A stretch of 64,000 nucleotides of DNA from Clostridia bacterium (GTDB lineage: Bacteria > Bacillota > Clostridia > TANB77 > CAG-465): assembly GCA_028692955.1 (NCBI GenBank), contig JAQUWH010000008.1, positions 1 through 64,000 of the forward strand. The letters run 5' to 3'. Positions 18,103 to 28,097 of this stretch are shown here, piece after piece. The notes beneath the pieces are model-generated. The model saw only the letters and a program-made list of their open reading frames with translations, had not been told where the DNA came from and made no database searches. The position numbers were made by a program, and so were the translations under genes. Within the stretch, counting starts at the first letter, position 1, and the number at the start of each line of letters is the position of its first letter.

Positions 18103-18711
18103 ATGGGAAGTACTGGTTTAAATATTCAAGAACAAAGAGTTTTTGATTATATTAAGGAAACAATTAGGGTAACGGGTTATCCGCCATCAGTAAGAGAAAT
18201 TTGTGCCGCTTTAGATTTCAAATCCACTTCATCTGCACATCAATATATTTCAAGACTTGCTGATAAAGGATATATTGACAAAAAAGATTTAAAAACAAGA
18301 GCAATTAAAGTAGTTGGTACAGAGTCTACCATTTCTGTTCCAATTGTAGGAAAAGTAGCTGCTGGTGAACCAATATTGGCGCAAGAAAATATCGAGGATT
18401 ATTTTTCAATTGGAGAAAGCTTCTTTAGACAAGACGAGTTAAGAAATGATAATTATATTCTAAAAGTACAAGGTGAAAGCATGATTAATGCTGGTATCAA
18501 TAATGGTGACTATATTATTGTTTCTAAACAAGATGTTGCCAGAAATGGTCAAATCGTTGTTGCTATGATTGATGGCAATGCTACTGTTAAAACTTTCTAT
18601 AAAGAGAACGGATATATCAGATTACAACCAGAAAATGATACAATGGAACCAATTATTGTAAGAGATGTTACGATACTTGGAAAAGTGGTTGGATTATTCA
18701 GAAAAATATAA
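18103..18711 (+). CDS. lexA: SOS repressor LexA
   Basis: LexA represses DNA-damage genes and cleaves itself when RecA filaments form. The winged helix-turn-helix spans residues ~1-70 (GYPPSVREICAALDFKSTSSAHQYI). The self-cleavage site is A87-G88 (KVAAGEP), and the Ser-Lys dyad is S126 (QGESMINAG) and K163 (NATVKTFY). The length is 202 residues. GAGGAGG precedes the ATG. Two palindromes overlapping its promoter suggest autoregulation. Confidence 0.96.
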   Translation: MGSTGLNIQEQRVFDYIKETIRVTGYPPSVREICAALDFKSTSSAHQYISRLADKGYIDKKDLKTRAIKVVGTESTISVPIVGKVAAGEPILAQENIEDYFSIGESFFRQDELRNDNYILKVQGESMINAGINNGDYIIVSKQDVARNGQIVVAMIDGNATVKTFYKENGYIRLQPENDTMEPIIVRDVTILGKVVGLFRKI

Positions 18712-18726
18712 TAAAATAGTAAAAAG

Positions 18727-18762
18727 AATACGTATGCTAAAGATTTAGTATACGTATTTTTT
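18727..18762 (+). terminator. Intrinsic terminator after lexA
   Basis: Stem AATACGTA...TACGTATT extended inward by CTAAA/TTTAG pairs, followed by a T run ending at 18762. Confidence 0.85.
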
Positions 18763-18875
18763 GCCACTAAATTGCAATATTTTTTATTCTGACATATTTA
18801 GACAAATTTCGTCAAATATATAGTGATATAATTTCAATGAATCCATAAACTACTAATTAAATTTGGAGGTTAAAT

Positions 18876-19958
18876 ATGAGAAAAAAAAGTCAACATAAAA
18901 TATTGAAAATTTTTATCATAATAATTGTATCTGTAGGCTTAATTATTACAACATTTTATATATGGAAAATCACAAAAGGAAATCAGAAAGTAGAATCTAA
19001 TCTTACTTACACAGGTAAAATGGGTAATACAGATATAAATAGCATATGGGTTGCCACTTTTCAATTAGTATGGAATGAGCTTATAAGTCAAAGAATAGGT
19101 TCGCCAATACAATTTGAAGAAGAATTAGATTTAGTGTCTGAATTAAATAAAAGAATATTTCAAAAAGATATGATTTCACAAAAAGATTATTATATAAAAG
19201 TAGGTGCCACAAGCCCAAATCTAAAATCAGAAATATTAACTGACGTAAAAAATAAATTTAACATTGAGGATACTGCTTTATTAAATAACATCAGTTTTTC
19301 TAGTAACATAGAGAAGGGAGAAAGTTATACTTTATTTTCTATGTTACACAAGAAATTTGCTTTCATCTTTCCTTTTGATAAATTAAAATATGCGGAATCA
19401 TTTGGTGGTAGTAATAAAAAAATACAATATTTCGGAATTAATAATGCAAGTTCTGAAGAATTAAATAAAAATGTAGACGTTTTATTTTATAATAATAGTT
19501 CTGATTTTGCTGTTAGATTAAATACGAAAGAAGGTGATGAAGTATTACTCTATAGAACGAATGATATTAATACATTTGATAATTTATATCATCAAATACT
19601 AGATAAAAATATTCAATCTGAAGGTGATAAGATGTTTGGAATAGACGATGAATTAAAAATACCGTATATCAATATAGAAACTTTAATCAATTATGATGAA
19701 TTATGTGGGAAAATAATTAAAGGTACAAACGGTCTATATATACAAAATGCAATACAAAATGTTAAATTTTCCTTAAATGAAATGGGAGGTAATCTAGTTA
19801 GCCAAGCAGCATTAAAAGATATTTACATTTCATCAAGTGAAAAGCCTAAATATTTTTATTTTACAGATAAATTTGTATTGTTTATAAAAGAAAAACAAGC
19901 TTCTATTCCTTATTTTGCGTTAAGAGTAGATAATACTGATAGCCTTGTAGAACAATAA
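18876..19958 (+). CDS. Membrane-anchored protein of unknown function, possibly serpin-like
   Basis: A 360-residue protein with one N-terminal transmembrane helix (ILKIFIIIIVSVGLIITTFYI) and a large outer domain. I do not recognise it with certainty. The last ~90 residues (KFSLNEMGGNLVSQAA... then YFTDKFVLFIKEK...ALRVDN) follow the pattern of the serpin C-terminus, where a glycine-rich hinge is followed by FxxDxPFxFxI and a final hydrophobic strand with V-x-N. The rest is too divergent to judge by eye. The gene is monocistronic with TTTGGAGG before the ATG. Serpin identity is a tentative inference. Confidence 0.6.
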   Translation: MRKKSQHKILKIFIIIIVSVGLIITTFYIWKITKGNQKVESNLTYTGKMGNTDINSIWVATFQLVWNELISQRIGSPIQFEEELDLVSELNKRIFQKDMISQKDYYIKVGATSPNLKSEILTDVKNKFNIEDTALLNNISFSSNIEKGESYTLFSMLHKKFAFIFPFDKLKYAESFGGSNKKIQYFGINNASSEELNKNVDVLFYNNSSDFAVRLNTKEGDEVLLYRTNDINTFDNLYHQILDKNIQSEGDKMFGIDDELKIPYINIETLINYDELCGKIIKGTNGLYIQNAIQNVKFSLNEMGGNLVSQAALKDIYISSSEKPKYFYFTDKFVLFIKEKQASIPYFALRVDNTDSLVEQ

Positions 19959-19998
19959 AATACTGTTATATTTTTCACTTTATTAAAAACAACATATC

Positions 19999-20025
19999 AC
20001 TTTTATCACACTCCCGCATACTATA
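19999..20025 (+). promoter_or_regulatory. Sigma-K-like promoter of spoVFB
   Basis: AC (19999-20000), 16 bases, then CATACTATA (20017-20025) fits the sigma-K pattern AC-N16-CATANNNTA known from Bacillus subtilis, where dipicolinate synthase genes are sigma-K controlled. A TATAAT (20023-20028) overlaps, so a sigma-A reading is also possible, but I see no good -35 for it. Confidence 0.5.
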
Positions 20026-20046
20026 TAATAGTCGGGGGTGTTTCTT

Positions 20047-20634
20047 ATGAAACTAGATAATATAAACATTGGACTAGGTATAACCGGCTCTTTTTGTAAT
20101 TTTAATGAAGTATCGGAAGTAATCAATGCATTAAAGAAAGAAAAAGTTGGTAGAATTATCCCAATTGTTTCAGATGCAACAAGGTTATATGATACTAGAT
20201 TTTATAATTCAAAAGAATTTATAAAAATGTTGAAGGATACTACAGGAGAAAAAATTATTGATTCTATTGTAAAAGCAGAACCAATAGGTCCTAAAAATAT
20301 GATAGATGTGATGGTAATATGTCCATGTACTGGAAATACACTTGCTAAACTTGCAAATGGAATTACAGATACTCCTGTGCTCATGGCTACAAAGAGTATT
20401 TTAAGAAATCATAAACCAGTAGTAATAGGAGTTTCTACCAATGATGGACTTGGAAAATCACTTAAGAATATAGCAACACTTATGGACTTAAAAGATCATT
20501 ATTTCATTCCTTTTAGGCAAGACGATTATATCACAAAACCCAATTCATTAGTATTAGATTATAACTACATAATAGATACCATTAAAGAGGCTTTAGATGC
20601 AAAGCAAATACAGCCTATACTATCTATAATTTAA
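20047..20634 (+). CDS. spoVFB: Dipicolinate synthase subunit B
   Basis: SpoVFB (DpaB) is the flavoprotein subunit needed in the mother cell to make dipicolinic acid, which fills the spore core. The HFCD-type flavoprotein fold is seen in IGLGITGSFCNF at the start, the conserved AEPIGPKNMIDVMVICPCTGNTLAKLANGITDTP-type core (split here by residues 75-110) and the FRQDDYITKPNSL segment. The length of 195 residues is normal. ATG 20047 follows GGGGGTG; an upstream GTG at 20038 overlaps that site. The usual partner gene spoVFA is not adjacent. A terminator follows. Confidence 0.9.
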   Translation: MKLDNINIGLGITGSFCNFNEVSEVINALKKEKVGRIIPIVSDATRLYDTRFYNSKEFIKMLKDTTGEKIIDSIVKAEPIGPKNMIDVMVICPCTGNTLAKLANGITDTPVLMATKSILRNHKPVVIGVSTNDGLGKSLKNIATLMDLKDHYFIPFRQDDYITKPNSLVLDYNYIIDTIKEALDAKQIQPILSII

Positions 20635-20677
20635 AAAATATAAACTAGAAGATAATATTCTCCAGTTTATTACAATG

Positions 20678-20709
20678 AAAGGACTTAATATTATTATATT
20701 AAGTCCTTT
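20678..20709. terminator. Bidirectional terminator after spoVFB
   Basis: Perfect 14-bp inverted repeat (20678-20691 with 20696-20709) with a 4-base loop, between convergent genes. A weaker imperfect hairpin lies just upstream near 20643-20669. Confidence 0.85.
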
Positions 20710-20717
20710 GCTTTTAT

Positions 20718-21116
20718 TTATTCATGAAATTCAGATGAATATGAATAGATATATGTTTGGTATGCGAAATTTTTTGCAATAGTACTGTCCAAAGGAAGTG
20801 AATCAACATTTTTTAAAAACTGCTCACATATATCCGAAAGATTGTATATGAGATTTTCCTCAAGTTTGGTGTTGTATTCTCGTACCTCATCATAGTATAT
20901 TTTGCAAATGGGAGTTAACTCTTTGTTAAGCCTTTTAAGGGATAGTGTAATTTGCCCATTTTTAATTTTTTCTACTAGAATATACCGACATTTGCCTTTA
21001 TAAGAACCGGCAATTGGTTTTTCACAGACAATTCTTTTTATATCACCATTTTTTGTGATATAAATTGAACGATATAATGGCACTGTCTGTTCTTCATAAA
21101 TTTCATTCGTGTTCAT
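20718..21116 (-). CDS. Hypothetical cytoplasmic protein
   Basis: I do not recognise this 132-residue protein. It has no signal peptide or membrane helix, and an N-terminal half of alternating beta pattern (LYRSIYITKNGDIKRIVCEKP... CRYILVEKI) followed by a helical half with Tyr-rich C-terminus (YQTYIYSYSSEF). A GGAGGA site lies 11 bases before the ATG and a perfect promoter lies upstream, so expression looks real. It is transcribed toward spoVFB and away from rimO. Confidence 0.6.
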   Translation of the reverse strand: MNTNEIYEEQTVPLYRSIYITKNGDIKRIVCEKPIAGSYKGKCRYILVEKIKNGQITLSLKRLNKELTPICKIYYDEVREYNTKLEENLIYNLSDICEQFLKNVDSLPLDSTIAKNFAYQTYIYSYSSEFHE

Positions 21117-21178
21117 GACAATTTTTGTTCCTCCTGTTAATAAATTTTTATTTACATATTAGGATATCTGCTGATGTG

Positions 21179-21207
21179 ATTATATCATTCATAACGAATA
21201 TTGTCAA
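21179..21207 (-). promoter_or_regulatory. Promoter of the hypothetical gene at 20718-21116
   Basis: On the minus strand TTGACA (21207-21202) and TATAAT (21184-21179) are 17 bases apart. Confidence 0.85.
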
Positions 21208-21376
21208 CTAAAAATTACTTTTATTGGTGAGAATCCTAGCAATAGGAAAATACAAAATTACATAATTTTAGTATAATTTGTGTGATAGACAACACATTTG
21301 TTGTCTAGTTTTGTCGAAGAGTGTAAAAAACAATGCTTTTTTAAAAGCTTAGCTTTTTTTTTGTAAAATTATGTGG

Positions 21377-21382
21377 TATAAT
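21377..21382 (+). promoter_or_regulatory. Probable -10 element for rimO
   Basis: TATAAT at 21377-21382 lies 25 bases before the rimO ATG. The -35 position falls in a T tract after an AAAGCTTAGCTTT palindrome, so the -35 is not recognisable. Confidence 0.5.
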
Positions 21383-21407
21383 GACATTACGTGAAAGGAG
21401 AATTACT

Positions 21408-22721
21408 ATGAAAGTAGGATTAGTCTCACTTGGATGCAGTAAAAACCAAGTGGATAGTGAAATGATTTTAGGATTATTTAAAAACTATTCTATCGATATT
21501 ACAAATGAGGTAGCAGAAGCGGATATCATTGTAGTCAATACTTGTGGATTTATAGAGTCGGCAAAAAAAGAAGCAATCGATACAATATTAGAAATGGCAG
21601 ATTACAAAAAAGAGGGAAATTGCAAAACTTTGATAGTAACAGGATGTCTGGCTAAAAGATATAAAAAACAAATTTTAGAAACAATGCCGGAAGTTGACCT
21701 TTGTATTGGAGTAGATGAATATAATGATATAGACAAAATTTTATCTGAATGTTTAAATCAAAAACTTTTAAATCAAAATTTAAATTTTAATGACAGAATT
21801 ATTTCAACAAATTTTCCATTAGCATATATTAGAATTTCAGATGGATGTGATAATAGATGCAGTTATTGCGCTATTCCACTCATTCGAGGGAATCATGTTA
21901 GTAGGAAATTTGAAGACATTGTTTCTGAAGTACAAAATCTTGCTGCGCAGGGAATACAAGAATTTTGTTTGATTGCACAAGATACTTCAAAATATGGATT
22001 GGATCTATATGGTAAATTAAGATTAAAGGATATAATACAAAAGATAAGTAAAATAGAAGGTGTAAAGTGGATTAGAATATTATATATGTATCTATATGAA
22101 ACAACTGATGAATTAATAGAAGAAATAGCTCATAATCCTAAAGTTTGTCCATATTTTGATATTCCAATTCAACATATTTCTAATAGAATGCTAACATTAA
22201 TGAATCGACATGATACAAAAGAGATTATCATGGATAGGATTAAAAAAATTAGAGAAGTCATTCCAGAAGCTATTCTTAGAACAACTGTGATTACTGGATT
22301 CCCAGGTGAAACACAACAAGATTTTGATGAAATGCTAAGTGGTATTAGGCAAATAGCATTTGACAGGCTTGGTGCATTTGCTTATTCAAGAGAAGAAGAT
22401 ACCAAGAGTTATCATATGAAGAATCAGATAAAGGAAAGTACCAAAGAAGAAAGGTTAAAAAAAGTATTTGATGTTCAAAAAGAAATATCTTTAAAGAACA
22501 ACAAAAAAAGAATTGGAAAACAATATGAAGTCATTGTTGAAGATGTATCACCAGATAATCAATATTTTGTCTGTAGATCAATGTGTGAAGCACCGGATGT
22601 GGATGGTAGAATATACATTAAGATAGATGATGACAATGTAGACAAAATTATAGTTGGCGGTTTTATTCATGTTGAAATTATAGAGTGTAATGAATATGAT
22701 TTATATGCCAAAATATTGTAA
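21408..22721 (+). CDS. rimO: Ribosomal protein S12 methylthiotransferase RimO
   Basis: RimO is a radical SAM enzyme that adds a methylthio group to an aspartate of ribosomal protein S12. The N-terminal UPF0004 domain carries three cluster cysteines (VSLGCSKNQVDSE, VNTCGFIESAK, TGCLAKRY); the radical SAM motif is SDGCDNRCSYCAIP; a TRAM domain closes the protein. The SKNQVDSE version of the first motif and FIESAKKEAI separate RimO from MiaB and MtaB. ATG 21408 with GAAAGGAG upstream gives 437 residues; an ATG at 21381 lacks a ribosome site. Confidence 0.93.
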   Translation: MKVGLVSLGCSKNQVDSEMILGLFKNYSIDITNEVAEADIIVVNTCGFIESAKKEAIDTILEMADYKKEGNCKTLIVTGCLAKRYKKQILETMPEVDLCIGVDEYNDIDKILSECLNQKLLNQNLNFNDRIISTNFPLAYIRISDGCDNRCSYCAIPLIRGNHVSRKFEDIVSEVQNLAAQGIQEFCLIAQDTSKYGLDLYGKLRLKDIIQKISKIEGVKWIRILYMYLYETTDELIEEIAHNPKVCPYFDIPIQHISNRMLTLMNRHDTKEIIMDRIKKIREVIPEAILRTTVITGFPGETQQDFDEMLSGIRQIAFDRLGAFAYSREEDTKSYHMKNQIKESTKEERLKKVFDVQKEISLKNNKKRIGKQYEVIVEDVSPDNQYFVCRSMCEAPDVDGRIYIKIDDDNVDKIIVGGFIHVEIIECNEYDLYAKIL

Positions 22722-22755
22722 TGATATATTATTTAGTATAAAAGGAGGAAAAAAT

Positions 22756-24069
22756 ATGTATACTAAAGACAGTTTAAAAAAATCTACTTTGACAGAATTA
22801 AGAAAGGTAGCGGAAGAATTAAATATCGATGGCTATCAAAGATTAAAGAAAGAATATTTAGTAGAAGAGATTATAAAAGTATTAGAAGATAGTCATGAAT
22901 TAGAAGAAAAAGATGATATACAAATTGAAAATGCGGAAACAGATTATATCGCAGAAGGAATTTTAGAAGTGATGCCAGATGGCTATGGCTTTTTAAGAAG
23001 CGATAACTATTTGCCTGGCGATAAGGATATCTATGTGTCACAAGTACAAATCCGTAGATTTAGGCTTGCAACAGGAGATATGTTAAAGGGAATAGCACGT
23101 TTTACGACAGATCCACAAAATAAATTCCCATCTTTAATTTATATTGATAAAATCAATGAAGACAGAGTGGAGATTGCTTTAAAGAGAAAAGCTTTTGAAT
23201 CGTTAATTCCTATCTATCCAACAGAAAGAATGAAGTTGGAAAGTATAAAGACAGAATATAGCACAAGAGTGATTGATTTAGTGGCACCTATTGGTAAGGG
23301 TCAACGTGGCCTTATTGTTGCCCAACCCAAAGCAGGTAAAACGACTATTTTAAAACAGATAGCCAATGGAATATTAAAGAATAATCCAGAAATACATTTG
23401 ATGGTTCTTTTAATTGATGAAAGACCAGAAGAAGTAACAGATATTGAAAGATCCATTGATGCAGAGGTTATCCATTCTACTTTTGATGAATCACCAGAGC
23501 ATCATATCAAAGTGTCAAAAATGGTCCTTGAAAGAGCAAAAAGATTAGTTGAACATAATAAAGATGTGGTAATATTAGTAGATAGTTTAACTAGGTTAAC
23601 AAGAGCAAATAACTTAACTGTTGACCCAAGTGGTAGAACACTATCTGGTGGCTTAGACCCTGCTTGCCTTCATTTTCCAAAAAAATTATTTGGTGCAGCA
23701 AGAAATATTGAAAATGGGGGGAGTTTAACGATACTTGCTACCATACTTGCCGAAACTGGTAGCAGAATGGATGATATTATCTTTGAAGAATTTAAAGGAA
23801 CAGGAAATATGGAAGTTCATTTAGATAGAAAATTATCTGAAAGAAGAATTTTTCCATCTATTGATATATACAAATCAGGTACAAGAAGAGAAGATTTATT
23901 ACTTAATAAAGAGGAACTTGATTGTAGCAATTGTATTCGTAGATTATTATCACAAAATGGAAATCTATCTAATATAGAAATTGTAGAAAAAATAATAAAT
24001 ATTATCACAAAGACAAAAGATAACAAAGAGTTCATAAAAATTTTTCTTGAAAATGTCAAAAAGAAATAG
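22756..24069 (+). CDS. rho: Transcription termination factor Rho
   Basis: Rho is the hexameric RNA helicase that ends transcription. The N-terminal Rho_N helix domain ([16 protein letters not shown]) is followed by the cold-shock-like RNA-binding domain ([15 protein letters not shown]) and the ATPase core with Walker [10 protein letters not shown], Walker [16 protein letters not shown] and the Q/R-loop region. The 437-residue length is normal and there is no large insertion. AAAGGAGG precedes ATG 22756, 34 bases after rimO, so the two are co-transcribed. Confidence 0.96.
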   Translation: MYTKDSLKKSTLTELRKVAEELNIDGYQRLKKEYLVEEIIKVLEDSHELEEKDDIQIENAETDYIAEGILEVMPDGYGFLRSDNYLPGDKDIYVSQVQIRRFRLATGDMLKGIARFTTDPQNKFPSLIYIDKINEDRVEIALKRKAFESLIPIYPTERMKLESIKTEYSTRVIDLVAPIGKGQRGLIVAQPKAGKTTILKQIANGILKNNPEIHLMVLLIDERPEEVTDIERSIDAEVIHSTFDESPEHHIKVSKMVLERAKRLVEHNKDVVILVDSLTRLTRANNLTVDPSGRTLSGGLDPACLHFPKKLFGAARNIENGGSLTILATILAETGSRMDDIIFEEFKGTGNMEVHLDRKLSERRIFPSIDIYKSGTRREDLLLNKEELDCSNCIRRLLSQNGNLSNIEIVEKIINIITKTKDNKEFIKIFLENVKKK

Positions 24070-24131
24070 CATCTTTTGAATTTATATGATAAAATATTTG
24101 TGTTACAATTATGAAGAGAGGTTTTGAATAG

Positions 24132-25781
24132 ATGAAAGAAAAAATAAAAGTAAATTTTGAAGATGGAAGACAAGTAAGTGTTGATTATAAAACAAAAGCT
24201 ATTGATGCTATCAAACTAGTAGAAAAAGATGTTAGTGACATTTTAGCACTAAATATTAATAATGAAGTGAAAAATTATTCTTATGAATTAGTCGCAAACG
24301 AAAATATGATTAAATATATCAAATTAAATAGCCCAGATGGTTATCGAATTTATACCAGAACTTTAAAAATGGTGTTATATATGGCACTGACAAAGCTATA
24401 TTCTGCATCAGATATTGAATTTATTGCAACTATTGATAAAGACCAATATTTTATTATCAATAATATTGAATTAACAGCTGATAAAGTAAAAGACATCAAG
24501 AAGAAAATGTTAGAGATTATAAAGAATGATTTCCCTATAACGAAAAGAAATGTGTCTATTGAAGAAGCAGAATTACTTTATACGGCTTCTAATGATGGTG
24601 ATAAATTACAACATATTGAAAATAAATTAAAATCCAATCTAACCATTTATTTTTGTGATGGATTATACAATTACTTTTATGGGATTTTAGCTCCAAGTAC
24701 TGGATATGTCAAAAAGTTTGATCTAATCCCATACAGAGATGGTGCTTTATTAGTTATACCTGATGCTAAACTAAATATCAAAACAGAAGTAACAAATAAT
24801 AGAATGTATGATACTTTTATAGAGTTTAATAAATTAAATGAAGTAATTGGTATTGAAAATGTTGGTAATTTAAATGAAAGAATCTTAAACAATAAGATTA
24901 ACACCGTTATACAAGTGGCAGAAGCAATCCATCAAAGAGAACTAGTTGAGATGGTATTAGACATTGAAAAAAGAAAAGATGTTAAAATGATTTTGATTGC
25001 TGGACCATCTTCTTCGGGAAAAACAACATTTGCTCAAAAGCTTGGTGTGCAATTAAGACTCACTGGATTTAATCCTATTACCATATCAATGGATAATTAT
25101 TTTGTAGAAAGAAAAGATACTCCACTTGGTGAAGATGGTAAATATAATTTTGAATGTGTAGAATCATTAGATATAGAATTATTTAATTCGCAGATGAGAG
25201 ACTTAATTGCAGGAAAAACAGTAGAACTTCCAGAATTTGATTTTGTTGTTGGTACTAAAAAATATAACGGTAACTATTTAACATTAAAAGAAAAAGATAT
25301 TTTAATTGTAGAAGGAATTCATGCATTAAATCCGATTTTAACACAATTTACGCCAAAGGAAAATAAATATAACATATACATAGCACCAATTGCTACGTTA
25401 AACCTTGATGGCTATACAAAAGTCTCATCCTCTGATACTAGATTGTTAAGAAGAATGGTAAGAGACTTTAATACAAGAGGACATAGTGTTGAGAAAACTT
25501 TTGAACTATGGGTAAATGTTAAAAAAGGTGAAGAAAAATATATCTTCCCATTTGTCAATTCTGTAGATAGAATTTACAATTCAAGCCTTATTTATGAACC
25601 TAGTGTCATGAAAACATTTGCACAACCATTGCTATTACAAGTAGAAAGAGAAAGTCCATATTATGGAGAAGCAAGAAGATTATACGAGTTTTTAAATAAC
25701 TTTTTACCAATGGAAACAACCAATATTCCGATTGATTCTATTATTCGTGAATTTATAGGAAATGGATGTTTTTACAGATAA
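24132..25781 (+). CDS. TGS-domain nucleoside (uridine-type) kinase
   Basis: The N-terminal ~200 residues resemble the TGS and second additional domain of threonyl-tRNA synthetase (IKVNFEDGRQVSVDYKTK at the start). The C-terminal half is a uridine kinase/phosphoribulokinase P-loop domain: Walker A AGPSSSGKTTFAQKLG near residue 290, SMDNYFVERKDTP, and IVEGIHALNP. This fusion is widespread in Clostridia and is annotated as nucleoside kinase. The substrate is inferred. It lies 62 bases after rho and ends at a terminator. Confidence 0.85.
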   Translation: MKEKIKVNFEDGRQVSVDYKTKAIDAIKLVEKDVSDILALNINNEVKNYSYELVANENMIKYIKLNSPDGYRIYTRTLKMVLYMALTKLYSASDIEFIATIDKDQYFIINNIELTADKVKDIKKKMLEIIKNDFPITKRNVSIEEAELLYTASNDGDKLQHIENKLKSNLTIYFCDGLYNYFYGILAPSTGYVKKFDLIPYRDGALLVIPDAKLNIKTEVTNNRMYDTFIEFNKLNEVIGIENVGNLNERILNNKINTVIQVAEAIHQRELVEMVLDIEKRKDVKMILIAGPSSSGKTTFAQKLGVQLRLTGFNPITISMDNYFVERKDTPLGEDGKYNFECVESLDIELFNSQMRDLIAGKTVELPEFDFVVGTKKYNGNYLTLKEKDILIVEGIHALNPILTQFTPKENKYNIYIAPIATLNLDGYTKVSSSDTRLLRRMVRDFNTRGHSVEKTFELWVNVKKGEEKYIFPFVNSVDRIYNSSLIYEPSVMKTFAQPLLLQVERESPYYGEARRLYEFLNNFLPMETTNIPIDSIIREFIGNGCFYR

Positions 25782-25794
25782 GAAAAAGATTTTT

Positions 25795-25825
25795 AGATAG
25801 AGAATGACACTCTATCTATTTTTTT
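25795..25825 (+). terminator. Intrinsic terminator after the nucleoside kinase gene
   Basis: AGATAGAG (25795-25802) pairs with CTCTATCT (25810-25817), loop of 7, followed by a T run. Confidence 0.85.
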
Positions 25826-25911
25826 GTATGTAAATTTGACTCTTTGCTTTATTTTTGATACATTTTGTAGTAAAATAGAAATAGAAAAAAATATTTTAAT
25901 AGGGAGGTATT

Positions 25912-27600
25912 ATGCAAAGCGTATGGAATGTTAAAAAATATGATGAAAAAATAATAGCAAAAATAGCAAAAGAAAATAACGTCTCAGAAATGATTGCTAA
26001 ACTTCTTGTGGCAAGAGGAATACAAGAAAAGGAAATTAATAATTTTTTATATGGAACGATTCAGGATATTCATGACCCATTCTTAATAAAAGATATGAAA
26101 AAATTAGTAGATAGGGTAAAAATTGCTATTACAAATAAAGAAAGAATTTGTATTTATGGTGATTATGATGTAGATGGTATTACTAGTATTACTATTCTTT
26201 ATCAATTTCTTACGTCGATAGGTGCTGATGTTATCTATTACCTACCAGATAGATTAATTGAAGGATATGGAGTAAATAATACAGCATTAGATGGCATCAA
26301 GCAAAGAGGCGCCAGTTTAGTAATCACAGTAGATTGTGGTATCACTGCAATAAATGAAACGGAATATGCAAAATCTATTGGGCTTGATATGTGTATTACA
26401 GACCATCATGAATGTTCTGAAAATTTACCCAATGCTATTGCAATAGTCAATCCAAAGCAAAAGGATGATACTTCGTTTTTTAAAATGCATGCTGGTGTGG
26501 GGGTAGCATTTAAATGCATTATGGCTATTGCAAAAGAATATGAATTAGCAGATAGTAGTTATCTACAATATATAGATATTGTGGCAATTGGTACTATATC
26601 TGATATTGTTCCTTTAGTAGATGAAAACAGAGTGATATCAAAAATTGGACTGGATGAAATGAAACATACGAATAATATAGGATTAAAAGCTTTACTTAAA
26701 ATATTAAATTTTAATGAAGTTGATAGTACAATGGTATCTTTTGGTATTGCCCCAAGAATAAATGCATGTGGAAGAATGGGAAAAGCCGGTGTTGCTGTTG
26801 AATTGTTACTTGAAAAAGACGAAAATAAAGCAGAACAAATCGCTAGAAAACTAGATATGTTAAATGCAAAAAGACAACAAGTAGAAAAAGCCATATTTGA
26901 AGAAGCATTAAATGAAATAGTCAGCAAAAAACTAGATGAGAGTGCAAGTATTGTGTTATATAATCCTAATTGGCATAACGGTGTTATTGGTATTGTTGCC
27001 TCTAGACTTGTTGGTATTTATTATAAACCAGTAATCTTGCTAACAAAAGAGCAAAATGTGATTCGTGGTTCCGGTAGATGTCAAGTAGGAGCATCACTCT
27101 ATGATATATTAACAAGATGTAAAGACTTATTGTTACAATTTGGTGGACATGAACTTGCTGCGGGACTTAGCATTGCAGAAGAAAATATAGAAAAATTTAG
27201 AGAAGAATTTGAGAAAGTAGTGAAAGAAACAACACCGGATACAACAGAACAAATGATAGAGATAGATACGCAAATTACAGTAAAAGATTTAAATTTACAG
27301 TTATTAAAGGACATTTATCAGTTAAAACCATATGGCCAATCTAACCGATTACCCTTATTTCTATATAAAGATTTAAAAATTGATTCCATTCGAACTTTAA
27401 AAGAAGATAAACATCTAAAGTTAACTTTAAGAGATGGCAAATTTTTGCTAGAGGGATTAGCTTTTTCACAGGGTAATAGAAGGGACGAATTAAGAATTGG
27501 TGATAAGGTAGATGTTGTATGTAATGTAGAATTAAATTCCTATCATTCACCAAAGACAATCCAACTTGTGATACAAGATTTTAAAAAATCAATTGAATAA
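25912..27600 (+). CDS. recJ: Single-stranded-DNA-specific 5'-3' exonuclease RecJ
   Basis: RecJ degrades 5'-ended single strands in recombination and repair. The DHH phosphoesterase motifs are ICIYGDYDVDGITS, ITVDCGI and CITDHHECS; the DHHA1 domain includes SRLVGIYYKPVILL and GSGRCQVGASLYDIL; and the OB-like C-terminus is present. The 562-residue length is within range. AGGGAGGT precedes the ATG. Confidence 0.94.
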   Translation: MQSVWNVKKYDEKIIAKIAKENNVSEMIAKLLVARGIQEKEINNFLYGTIQDIHDPFLIKDMKKLVDRVKIAITNKERICIYGDYDVDGITSITILYQFLTSIGADVIYYLPDRLIEGYGVNNTALDGIKQRGASLVITVDCGITAINETEYAKSIGLDMCITDHHECSENLPNAIAIVNPKQKDDTSFFKMHAGVGVAFKCIMAIAKEYELADSSYLQYIDIVAIGTISDIVPLVDENRVISKIGLDEMKHTNNIGLKALLKILNFNEVDSTMVSFGIAPRINACGRMGKAGVAVELLLEKDENKAEQIARKLDMLNAKRQQVEKAIFEEALNEIVSKKLDESASIVLYNPNWHNGVIGIVASRLVGIYYKPVILLTKEQNVIRGSGRCQVGASLYDILTRCKDLLLQFGGHELAAGLSIAEENIEKFREEFEKVVKETTPDTTEQMIEIDTQITVKDLNLQLLKDIYQLKPYGQSNRLPLFLYKDLKIDSIRTLKEDKHLKLTLRDGKFLLEGLAFSQGNRRDELRIGDKVDVVCNVELNSYHSPKTIQLVIQDFKKSIE

Positions 27601-27612
27601 GGAGTATATATT

Positions 27613-28062
27613 ATGAATAAAAAAATGATTATTTTAGTTGTTATCTCAGTGATTGTTATAGGTTTAGCCGCACTTATGGTATATAGTATCAGGGCAATTA
27701 GCTTTAGTGAACAATCTGATGTAAAAAGAGTATATAATAATGAAAGCAATATAAGCAATATACAAATTGAAGTAAATAATATTGCTGAAAATAAAAAAAC
27801 AAAGATTGAAAACAAAGAGGATATAGAATTGATACTTAATAAAGTCAAAGGGGTAATGATTAAAAAAATAAATCCGCGTGATGCTTTACTGGGTGGCTAT
27901 GCAAGATTAATCATTACAAATAAAAACACTGGTATTAGTATTCATGTAAATATTGGATCTAGCCAAATAGGGATAGAGGACAAACAATATAGGATAGATG
28001 AAAATGTACTAGATAAGATAAAAGAAATGATAAACAAATATGATAATCAAGCTATTTTATAA
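27613..28062 (+). CDS. Membrane-anchored hypothetical protein downstream of recJ
   Basis: A single N-terminal helix (MIILVVISVIVIGLAALMVY) anchors ~125 outer residues. I do not recognise the family; the C-terminal half (GGYARLIITNKNTGISIHVNIGSS) has the alternating pattern of a small beta domain. GGAG lies 10 bases before the ATG and only 12 bases separate it from recJ, so it is co-transcribed. Confidence 0.65.
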   Translation: MNKKMIILVVISVIVIGLAALMVYSIRAISFSEQSDVKRVYNNESNISNIQIEVNNIAENKKTKIENKEDIELILNKVKGVMIKKINPRDALLGGYARLIITNKNTGISIHVNIGSSQIGIEDKQYRIDENVLDKIKEMINKYDNQAIL

Positions 28063-28097
28063 TATGAAATTAAACTAACATTAGAGGTGATATATTC

